Below, in pieces: positions 12,471 to 24,000 of a DNA stretch of 64,000 nt. The first letter of the stretch is position 1, and each line of letters starts with the position of its first letter. The DNA lies in assembly GCA_028829895.1 (NCBI GenBank), contig CM054181.1, positions 114,629,360 to 114,693,359 of the forward strand, given 5' to 3'. The notes beneath the pieces were generated by a model that made no database searches, was not told where the DNA came from, and saw only the letters and a list, made by a program, of their open reading frames with translations. The position numbers and the translations under genes were made by a program. Source of the DNA: Sinotaia quadrata (Eukaryota; Mollusca; Gastropoda; Architaenioglossa; Viviparidae).

Positions 12471-15041
12471 TCATCTGAAAGGTTTTTTGTAAACAGCTTC
12501 AACTTTTCTCAACATTTCTGCTGTCAGGCGAAATGCCTCAATCTTAAACGTCTGTGTGCCTATGGCCATGGACTTTCCAGTGCCACTATGCTTTCTAACA
12601 CACAAACCTAGTTTGCTACCAGCCAATTGGCACCGACAGTCATTCCCTGGCTCTGAAATAAGAGGGTGAACATCGGCTTTAATAGGATGAGCATTAGCTT
12701 CTGATGACTCCTTCCTACCCACAACTTCTGAGTGAACAACTGCCGACTCTATTCTGTTAGAGTGATCAGTGTTAGCAGTTTTAGATGATGAGTGAAGACT
12801 TTCGACAGGTCTGATGTTCAAGTCAGCTTTTGACTTTTGTGACTGGCTGATCGCTGTTTTCTGGGGAGTGCGACTTTTCTTTTTCTTTGGTACTCTTTGA
12901 TCGTGTAGGGGCACTTGCTGGTCTAATTTCTGTGGTTCACTAACATCGGTCATCTCTGTTAGCCGGCATACCATCACTGCTTCATCCCTTCTCTGACCTT
13001 GGGGCACATTGCGAACACAGGAGTGATCTGCAAAAGTGGAAGATTTACTAGCACTAATAGATTCCTTGTAACTACTCCCAGACTGCAATGATACACCACT
13101 GTGTTTTATAGGTGGACATTTGTCTTTTTGAGCAAATTTTGTTTTTTTATTCACTGCTAACTGCTTGTGGCTGTTTTGCATCTTATTTTTCTTAAGCGTT
13201 TCTGATGAATTTTTAGTTGTGGAAAGTTTAGTTTCTGAAGTGGGCTGTAATACTAGTAAGGTTTCCTGAGATGGTTCTGTACTATTACTTTGATTCTCTG
13301 TAACACTTAACTGGCAAGCTGATTCAGTATTCAGTTGTCTTCCAATGGTTGGTGGTGGACTCTGAGTTTTACCATTAACTTCTTTTGGCTTCACTTGTGC
13401 TTCATTTTTTGTCAGTATTTCAAAGATATTGCTGATTGCAATATTTTCACCAACTATTTCATTTTCACTCCAGCACAATAAGCCTGCATCAGTTGAAACT
13501 GTTGTTGTCTTTCTCTTGTTACCTGAAACTGTTTCTGGCATTTGTCTTTTGGAAGAGTCATGGGCAGTAACATTTATGGTAAGAGACTCTGAATTATGAA
13601 CTGACTCTAAAATAGTACTTGATGAGCGTACATATTTTTTCACTGAATGTGAAGAAGTAGACTGTTTTCGAGTCACAGAAGTGTGCACAGAATTATATGT
13701 ATTTGTTTTTAACCTTTTGTTAACTGCTGTTTCTTCCTCAGAAAGACTACTGTCTGATAAGCAGTCAATATCTATATTCACCTCATTACTCTGATCATCT
13801 CTAGTCCTCTTGGACCCAGACAATAATTTAACATTCTGTAGTTGCCCAGAGTTTGCCAAAGGAAGTTTATCTTTTGCTACTTCATCGGATGAAATCTCAA
13901 AATGGTGATCAGAAATATTGATTTTTTTCTTTTTACTTAAGTCTTTAGTTAGATTTTGATCTTGTAACAACACATGGTCTGTATTCTGATTTACTAAAGC
14001 ATTAACAGATCTCAAGGATGCACGATCAGCTTTTTCTACTGTGAGACTGGGTAGGTGACAAGTACCTTCAATGTGTTCTGACTCAGATTCTATGGATGTT
14101 TTCTTGGTTAGGCTAGAACCATTGGTATAGGATTTAGTCTTTCCAGGTGTGACGTGAATCACTTCACTCATCAACACCCCTTCATGTGTGTGATTATCCG
14201 ACTCAGCAGTGCAAGTGTCTGCACTACTCCTGGACGCTGAGAGAGAGTTCTCCTGACTAGTGTCTGATATAAAAATGATATCACTATCAATCAAATTTAT
14301 GCCACTGTTTTGTTGCTTAGATGGTGTTTCTTTTGCAACATAAGAAGAATCTGATTCTGGAGATATACAAAGATCACTCATAGAATCTCTGCAACTGCCA
14401 AGATCATTTCTCTTGTCTTTGCATATAGAAACCTGACTTCTATCAACAGATGCTATGGGCATGGATGGTAAAAAACTGTTATCAGAAAACACTTGAGACT
14501 GATCCTTTGAGATTTTGTCTGCCACGTTTGCTCCCTCTAAGGAAAGAAGTCGCATTCTTTCTTCCTCTTCTCTGTCAGAGTGGAGCAAGAGGGGATGGTG
14601 CAGTTCAGTTGTCAGAGATTTATTGTAAACAAACTCTTGAATTGGTGTGCATTCCAAGACAGCATGTAGTAATGGTTGCTGCTTCTTACGGGGATATGTA
14701 TTACCAGCTATAGACACACTTTCTCTTTTCTGCTGACTTGCAGTATTAGTTCTAATCTGTTGACTGTCTTCTTCCACTGGCAATAGGCATTCTAAAGGCA
14801 AAACTGAGGGCTGAAAGCCAAGAGATGCTTGTAGCTGAGATAGGTCACTTGAAAGATCATCTTCACTGTTACAGCCGGGAGCCCGGAGGGATCCAGTAAA
14901 ACTACTTTGGTGAAGGATGTTGCTCATCTTGTTATTTTCATTGAAGACAACTGGTGAAGCAATATAAATGTTTGTGGTGGTCTCCAAGTCATCAGGGGAG
15001 GAACAGGTGAAGGAAACATCAGGATGTTGAGGCAGCAGGAT
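12471..15041 (-). other. Giant last exon of the ACD-like gene (disordered linker plus C-terminal motif)
   Basis: 2571 bases encode residues 336-1191 without interruption. The composition is Ser/Thr/Lys/Glu/Asn-rich with hardly any hydrophobic blocks, so mostly disorder is expected. Two short hydrophobic-acidic patches look like SUMO-interaction motifs: IIFISD at 590-595, and NIDIDCLSDSSLSEEE starting near 757. A Cys/His-containing patch (CRCQLAGSKLGLCVRKH) lies just before the C-terminal helix. The long frame also opens with TTG when read alone; the true exon begins upstream after TTATAG. Confidence 0.75.
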
Positions 15042-18000
15042 CTATAACATATAAAACGGTATTTTTAAGGTATATTTTATGTAAACAAAATTTGTATATT
15101 TCTTCCTGGAATGGTAACCAATGCCCTCAACTATAGGAGGCATCTCACTTATAATCATATCCAAACTAACAGATGAATGGTAGTGCTCTTGCCAAGTGGG
15201 TTTCAAAAGCTCAACAATCTCCTTTTATCCACCTCTCAGTTTTTACATTCTTATTTAGTTGCACAACTCACACTCATTTACAAGCAAGGTGGGGTGAAAT
15301 GTCCATTTTGTCATTTGGTAAATATTTTGGAATGATTTATTTCACTTTTTTTTGTTTGTATATATATATATACACATTTTTCTTTTAAATAGGCAAGTGT
15401 CCAGCTGAAAGAAAATTATGAAAAGATGGTAGATGACAAAACAAAATTACTACAATTACCAAATGGGGATATGTGACCTGTCACCACAAAAAGATACTTA
15501 AGTCGCGCAAGGCTAAGCCGAGAAAAACGGCAAAAACGAAGGTGGGGGTCTACATGGGTGAAATTGAGATTTTCATTTTAGCGTGTTCCCAAACCATCGA
15601 ACAACAAATTACTAGCGTGTTTTTCCTTAATTCGAACTAGAAATAGCTTTATTATTATTTTTTTTGTGACCTACTGTCTAACTTCGAAGGAAAAATATGG
15701 CCCAAAAGTGCTATAATCTGATGATCGTAGACGGTAGTATCCCTGGCTGAACCTCATCATGTTGTATATCAGAATGCTCAGGAAAAGCCTATTTTTATGC
15801 TGACGACACTGGTTATTAATAACGTGTAATCAGAATGTTTTATAAGGCTGTGCTTGGCGTGAACAAGTGAAAAGCGTCAGCCAATCCGCAGACAGTTTAT
15901 CAAAGCTTACTATAAGTTACCAAGCATGCTCTCATAAAAAGACGGTCGCGATTGGTTGAAATGCACACAAGGGGAGACAGTTTCGTCCTGTAATGCGTAA
16001 TGCAAACATGGAGAAACGAATCGCTAATTTGTTGAATTAAAGAAAGCAACATCTTAGAAAAAGAAAGCATTCAGATTAAAGATTTGATATCTGATTATTT
16101 TGCTAATGAGGATGTAGCTGATGGATTTTCTTCTGAAAGTGACACGGACAGCGAATCGCGTGATCGAACAACGAAAAAGACGAAGCAGACAACAGCTGAC
16201 GATAACTGACTGTACACTGAAGTGAAAGGTGTGCTATAATTACTGGATTATTTAAACGATATTTTTTTTAAGAATGTGAAAGTAATGCAGCTTTAATCTG
16301 TGATTTATTTAGTGGAGCTAGCATCAGATTTAGAAAGAGGTATCAATTCAATATTATGCCTTAATTTTAGAATATTCTGTGAGCCACAATAATCATTCTC
16401 GCATACAGAAATTCTAATCGTTATGGCTTAAAAAGACTGTTGTCTGTAAATGATGTAACAATATATTTGTTGTTTATAGTTATTACAGTGTTAGCTATTG
16501 TGTCTTCTTCAACTCTGATTGCAAATGAAGCAGATTAATATATGGTTGCTAAGGAAAAACCTCTCAGAAATGTGTTCAATCTTTGAGGCCGATTTTCTCA
16601 AAATGGCCGTCCGGACAGTAGTGCACTTCAAACAAACATAACTTTTCCATATTTTGTCCTACACTCTTTATTTTTATATCAACAGAAAGCCCTTTCAATT
16701 TTCTTTCTATTGATATATATATCTCAATACCCCCAAAATCCGACTTAAGTATCTTTTTGTGGTGACAGGTCACATATTCAAGAATACATAATAAAATAGA
16801 CACAAAGAAATTTTTCTAAGTAAAATTAAGTTTTTCCTGAATATTAACTAGATGAGTATATACGAAGAGTATCAATGGTTTAATGCAGGCAATGCAGGCA
16901 AAACCAGAGCCCACATATACTCCCTTGGGGGATAAAATTATTAAAAAACTTACTAAAGAAATAAATAAAAGTTATATCCCTTAGTACAATAGTCAGGCTT
17001 GGCCTTGAAGGAGTGGGAAGGCTAGGAGGGCCAATACTTACTCAACTAGTGAGTATTCAGATAAAAATTAATTAATCTGAAAAATTTCTTTATTTATTAT
17101 ACAATCAAATTAGTATACAAGAATAATGAATAGGAGGTAAAAATGTGTGTGAAGTAAAATAACTTTTTCACAAAATATTTACCACATTTGCTTAAGATGT
17201 ACCTAGCTTTGGTACTAATGGAGACTTCTACAGGCAAGGGGCACTTATTAATAAATGCTTTTTTCTTACCTAGAGAGATAACATGACTTCTTCTGCCATG
17301 GGTAGTATCAATATTTCTTAAAGTATATAATCTATTAAGTATTTAAGAAATACCATTGTAATTTGAAACATTTCCTAATATTTGAACATTTCCCATTATT
17401 ATTATTTCAAAAAGTGAAAAAGATGCTGAATTAATACAATGCCCACAAAGGACCTTTGCAGGCTTTATCTATGACATTAAACTTCAAAAGAAAAGTGACA
17501 CAAAATTTATTTCTGTAGTGTACTGTTTTAAAGATAAAAACAAAACAAAACAACAAATTAATAAGAGATCTCTTGTATGATGACAGAAAAATATGCACAT
17601 AATACCAATACATACAACAAAAAATTATATCAGCATAAAACAAAATTTGAAAATTCTTATAATAAAGCTGATAATGTAGTTACTTTATCCTGTACATGTT
17701 GACTGAGGTTTGTATCACAAGTCTTTTCTTCTTTGTTTCCTTCATCTTGTTCTGCACATCCCAGGCACATTCCCCCCTCTCTTTCATGGAGACCATTTTT
17801 AGCAAGAGAGTATAAAGCTGATTTTAAGGTAGCGCCATCTTTCACAAAATCAGAATGATTTTTGTTTGACACGTCTGCAGAATTTGAATTGAAGGTGGAA
17901 TTTATGGTTGCTAGCTGCTCATTTTCACTGGCACCATTGCTGTCACACGGAAGAACAAAGTCCATTTTCCACTCTAGTGAACACACAATAAAGACCATTT

Positions 18001-21000
18001 TCCACTTTAGTGAACACACACAAAAAAAATTCTCAATTCAAGTTAACACAGAATCCTTTTATTGTGTATGGTTTACAGATAAAAGAATATAACCCAAACG
18101 AAAAAATATTTAGCTTGGAGTTGTTATATTTACAAACTAACAACACCAGCTGAAAGGGAAGAATATCGTTACAATAAAATTAAAAAATAACAATGTTGTA
18201 AGTGATTAGATTTTAAATAAATGCACATTCCTGTAAAGTTCTCACTTACCTGATTAGCTCCTGTGGTTTGTCAACATTTGCTTATTCCCTTCTTTTAGCA
18301 AATTTTCCCTTAATGCTTACATAAATAATATATATAATTATAATTCTATGAAGTTCAATAAAGAACACACCTTTGATGGAATTCAGAATCGCTTGCTGCT
18401 CCTGACTAATCACAAAGTCTTCCACATTGATAACATGTACAGCCTGACATGCTTCTTCCAATGACATAAAATGGCAGGCATTCTCTTGGTCTGAGTGTAC
18501 AGCATCATCTATACAGAAATCATTGTGTTCAATCAAACATAAATTCAAAAATATATATTTTACTGATGGTGATATTCTTATTATAAGAAGAATTTAGCGT
18601 CAATTTAAGAAAAGTCATCATTTCAGTGATAGACTTATTACAAAGAACCTGACAGTCTTTGTGACAAAGATATAAATATATGTATTAGTTATCAAACATT
18701 ATTTGCTGTTCATCAAGAAAGACAGAAACTACAGACCTAATAACATATAAGTCTCAATTATCCAGTTGGAAGATAATTTTTTTTTCTCCAAATGATTTAT
18801 TTTTAAATGTTTCTATTAAATTATTTTTTTAATTGATAAGTGAAATACTATTACAACTCATTTGCCTCCATAAATGGCAGTGAAAAATTGAAGTAATACA
18901 AACGAATGCAATGTTTCAATTGCTTATAGTAAAATTCTATTACAAATCACTCCTTATAAAGTACTAGATCCCTGACTGGCAAAGGGCCCAGCAGGAAAAG
19001 AAGTGCTCAAAATGAATGAAAATTGCATCCAAAATATAAATGAGAATGAAAGGGCCCGAAACAGGAAAAGAAAGTTCAAAATGAAAGAAACTGCATCCAA
19101 TATATGAATGGCAATGAAAGGACCTAACTTAGGGAAAGAATTGTTGAAAATGAAAGAAACGGTATATAAAATATGAGAGATGTTGACAGGGCCCTACACA
19201 GGGAAAGAAACACTTAAGATCATAGGGTGTAAGAAAATGACAAGTTCAATTAACTCACTGGGTTACAACTGTTTCAGGCTTTAATGAAACAACTAATTTC
19301 CTTTTGTTCTGAGATGAAGGCAGTTTCCAATAAAATTGGCAACCACAATGACCATAAATAAGCCACAAAAGTTAGAATATATCCACCATAATTGTTTATG
19401 TTGTTTATCAAGGGTTCAATGGTCTTGTGCTGCCCAAATTAAAATTACTGACCAATCTGTGAGGAAAAAATTGGTAACAATTTAACATTCACTAAAAATG
19501 TGGTTTACAAAGTAATATTCTCCAGGTAAATATATCAGAAAACTTTTACAATTGGGATTTAATTAAATCCAACAAATAAAAATTAAAATAAAAACACATG
19601 CAGCAACTGGTCTCTTCAAACAACAGATTATTTTCAGTTGAAAAATAATTTGGATTTTTTCCTGTTGAAACTTCTGATTAATGTTAAAGCAACAGGTACA
19701 AGTTCTACTGTTATCATCTTCATCTTCTATACTACAGTCAATGAATCTGCTGCTGCCATAGTAGTATTATATTATACTAATTATGCACTGTCACAGCTAT
19801 TAATTCTGCTGCATTATTAATCACACCAATTATGCACTAATACTGCTATGAATATCGTTAAGTACCATTATGGTCTTGAGACTTCGGAGAAGAATGTGAT
19901 GGCAGGCTGTGTTGGCCCATTTCTTCAAGCAGTTGTGTCAAGTTTAAGCTCTGATTTTCTGAATCCATTCTCTGATTTGCAGTTGCATGCACATCCAAGC
20001 TAAAATTATTCATATAATAATTTAATAATACTTTCCCAGTTTTAAAAACATAAACAAACATTTAAGACTATTTTAAACAATCATAAAAACAAGAAACAAA
20101 GTTATTCTGCTAAATAATGAAGTAATAAGAATATTCATACAATTCTTTATATAACGGAATAAATACACATAGCATGACAACACTGAGATAATTGCCTTCT
20201 TATTTGAAATCTGGACTTGCCAGTAGCCTCCCTGTATCATTAGTCTAGTTTACAACGTTATACATTTTCAACAATTTACAGCATTATGAGTTTATTCAGG
20301 TTCCACGGTGCATAGACGACTTTTATACCCAAGAATGATAACTCATGATGCACAGGATAGGTGACATTTTTGGTGGATGAGTTAACTCAGTGATAATGAT
20401 AAAGAGGTTAAAGCCACTTAGTGACTGACAGTTTGAAATATAAAAAAGATGATCAGCTCTTACTTTGCTTTTACTAACTGCAAAAAGTGTTTCCATCCTC
20501 TCCCCATTTTTACCATCTCACTACCACCAACTTAAGATGAAAGTATAGCTAGGCCTGATGAAGTGTTCATTATGACTGAAATCAATGGCATTTTTACACA
20601 AACTAATCTGAAACTGTCTGAAATGTATCAAACTTCTAAATTTGAATTAAAAAGTTACGCTTTAGTTTAAAATGTATTAATATTATGGTACCAACTAGGG
20701 CACATTTTATCTGTAAAACACAAACAATGGTGTAGTGGAGAATCTCTGTTGATCAGGAGGCTCAAGATTTAAGTCCAGCTTGGTGGAAATAACTAATTTG
20801 TAGCAATTCACTACCAATCTTTGAATAAAGTTATAAAAATATGTGGTGGCGGGGGTCTGTGTGCTACAGACATTGACTAAAGATCCATCGGCAGGTGAAG
20901 AGTATACTAATAATTGCAGTCTTGACAAAACCATATAAATACTTTGCAACAAAAAATACATAAAAATTTACTGACTAATAACAAACTCTAAACAACTATA

Positions 21001-24000
21001 TCACATGAAATGTAAGCCTTACGTCTGACGTTGCTCTAACTCTAACGCCTTTTCTTTTATTTCCTTGTCACTCATTCTGCAACAAATAATAGTATTTAGT
21101 ATTTCAACAAATAGAAATCTATTTATTTAATTATATTTAAAAAGATGCTTTTCTAATTATCTAAGACTTACTAAATTACTTTTAAAGCTCATTTTAAAAA
21201 ATTCTACTCGATACATATGGCAAATATTTAATCTGCACATATTCTTTATAGATGCAAAGTTAAAAGTAAATGCTTTAACTTTTAGCCACTATTTTGCCCA
21301 GATCATGTGCACACACAAGATCTACAAACTCTACACTACAAACTTTTATGTAAGCAATAAAAAAAAAAGAGAGAAAGAAATGTCTGATTAAAACAAAAGA
21401 AAATATATTTTACATATTGACAACATCATGCTTGCTGTAGAAACCCTCATGCAGGTCAACCAGCGAGAACCGATCCACAAGAAGAATAAACTGTGAGTGG
21501 CCTTCCTTGTTGATCTGGTAATATTAAACATTTATATTTTTTGTGGCTAATGTAGTTTAATAATATATGACATCAAAGATATATAAAAGTGGATAAAAAT
21601 TTCTAATGAACACTGTTAAAGAGTTACATACAACATGCACAACAATGTCCATTCCTGACACAACATACCCTACCTATGAAAATAATCTATCTATCTATAT
21701 ATATGGCTGTGGGTTTGTGCAGGCTTAAGTAAAAAAGTAATGAACAGATTTTAATTGGACTTTTTCTGTTGTATACCTTAGTGCCTAGAATCAAGATGAA
21801 CTATGAAAGTTTTCTATTAAAAGTAATGCTCATGTATGCAGACCTCTCGCCAAAAGCCCCTAAAACTGAAAATTTTCTTTTAAAAGTAAAGCACATGCAC
21901 ACAGGCCTTGACTGATATTTTTTAAATGTGTACATCCAATTCCACTTAATTCGCTTCTCAAGCTCAGAAAACTACTACTGTCTAGAAATTTTGTGCATTT
22001 CTGATGTTTGTTTAAGCATTTCCTTAAGTTCATCATATCTTCCACTTCATTTTTATGTCTGCTGTTCAAGGCACTAACTTTGAAAGCAAAGCTGTTAAAA
22101 AATTTTTCCTGGCAAATTCATCTACTTAAAAAATCCCTCATTTTCAAACTATAGCCTGCCATTTTTATTCCTTTACAAATGCCAGTGTATTATATCAGTA
22201 TATGCAATATGCTTTAACAATAAAATGTACCTGCCACAAGACAGAAAGAAGAAGGTTAGAAGAAAAATTGCAGTTTTCTATCCTACCCATCAACCTTCTT
22301 TACATGAACTGAATTTTTGTCAACAAAAATTAGTTGGTAGAAGTACATCATTTACTATCAAAATTTATCTCTAAATGACCTACATATCTGTATCCTTTGA
22401 TGTGCAATCTGCTGGAATACTTAAAAAAATTAGCTGAAATATGCATCTGAGAACTGGCTCAAGACATCATAAGATGAAAAAAATTTGCCAATTTTGCACC
22501 TGGTGGCCATAAGATCAAAAGAGGTATTGCTTTCTTTGCTAGATGTCATTTTTATCTTCTCTCACATTTACATCTACTTCCACTTTTGATTGTAGTTCTC
22601 CTTTCTGAAATATTTAAATCAATTCTAAAACTTTAAACAGGTCAGTCACTATCTTTGGCATCTACTCGGTTGTAAAATTAAATTAATTTGATTCTCTTGT
22701 TTCTAGAATAGTTTCCTCCTCTCCTCAAATTCTGTAATGCTATAAGTGGCAGCTTATTGCATCTAGCAGATCAACTGTTACTCTGACCACCCTAATGACT
22801 CATGTATTGAAACTCTTTTCATTGTTAACTTAGAACAGTCTGTCAGCATGCCAACTCATAGATATAGCCACATGCTGGACTGGATGTTGTATAGACACAA
22901 TGATGGTGTTCTGATTTTTACTTCTGTCTCTCAAGAGCTTACACCAAAACACAGACATTATACGTCAGCTTCATCTGTCCCTAATCCTGTATTGGTTTAC
23001 ACTGCCAAATGTAAGAACAGTTTGATTAACAGATTTCAACCAATGACTACTGAAGACAACTTTAGATCCATGCAAAATCCCATAGCTGAACAGATTGTGT
23101 GTCTGTTTTCTTTGCTTCACATGCATATCCCAACAACCATCAGTCGGATTACAGTGCAAAAATGTGCTTACTGGTGCCTTATCTTAATTTGGGGATAAAC
23201 AAAAGGAACGCATGGCACCAACAGGAATTAAGAGACAGTACATGACATCCTTCAGAAATACTGCAAAACTGCACAGCCCTGGTAAAGAGTATGATCATTA
23301 GCATATTGAGCAAGATAGGTTACAAGGCAAGCAGCTTCCAGTGAAAGGGGTGGACAACTCTATGTGGTTCTTCTATATGTTCTATTCTAAGAACCCATGT
23401 GCTACCCTGCAATTCCTGGCGAGTTCATGTGGATCCTGTGGATACTAGTATCCTCTGTATTTACATCTGGCTACAGTATAGTGGAAAACTAAAAATCAAA
23501 AACTAAAATCAAATTTACCAAATCTGTGGCAGACTGGAAATGCAGACGATGTTGGTTGAGCAACAGGAGAGCATGGTCCCACCCCGGAGGGCAGTCAAAA
23601 CTGTCTGTGTACCTTCAAAAATAGTCAGCAGTCATTTGATCAGTCACAACCACAGCTATATAGTAAACATACCATCTTTATAACAGCAAGAGGACTGTTC
23701 TATTTTTATGTTTTATAACTATAATAAGATTAAGTAATCTTTCAAAATAATATTAATAATAATGATAATTTATGCAAAGTCTAACCTTGGTCAGCTCTAT
23801 AAAAAGAATATTATATATTTTCACTATGAATAAACATGCACATGTGCATGGTGTTAAAACATAGGAGCACTTAGTTTATACAGTGTGACTAACAATTTAG
23901 AGAGTAAAAATGCAGAGCTGGCACCAACTGAGTTATCATCTTGCTCTCTGGCTGACACCTCAGTTTGCATAACTTCAAGTTTGTAACCCAAATAAAATGA

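Noticed and set aside
12471..14987. Last exon of the ACD-like gene as a stand-alone 838-aa gene
   Set aside because: Its apparent start is a TTG; the frame continues upstream to a good acceptor at 15042-15043 and joins the exon ending at 17684 in phase.
16576..16803. 75-codon minus-strand frame
   Set aside because: Runs out of the transposon through its inverted end into flanking intron; not a conserved protein.
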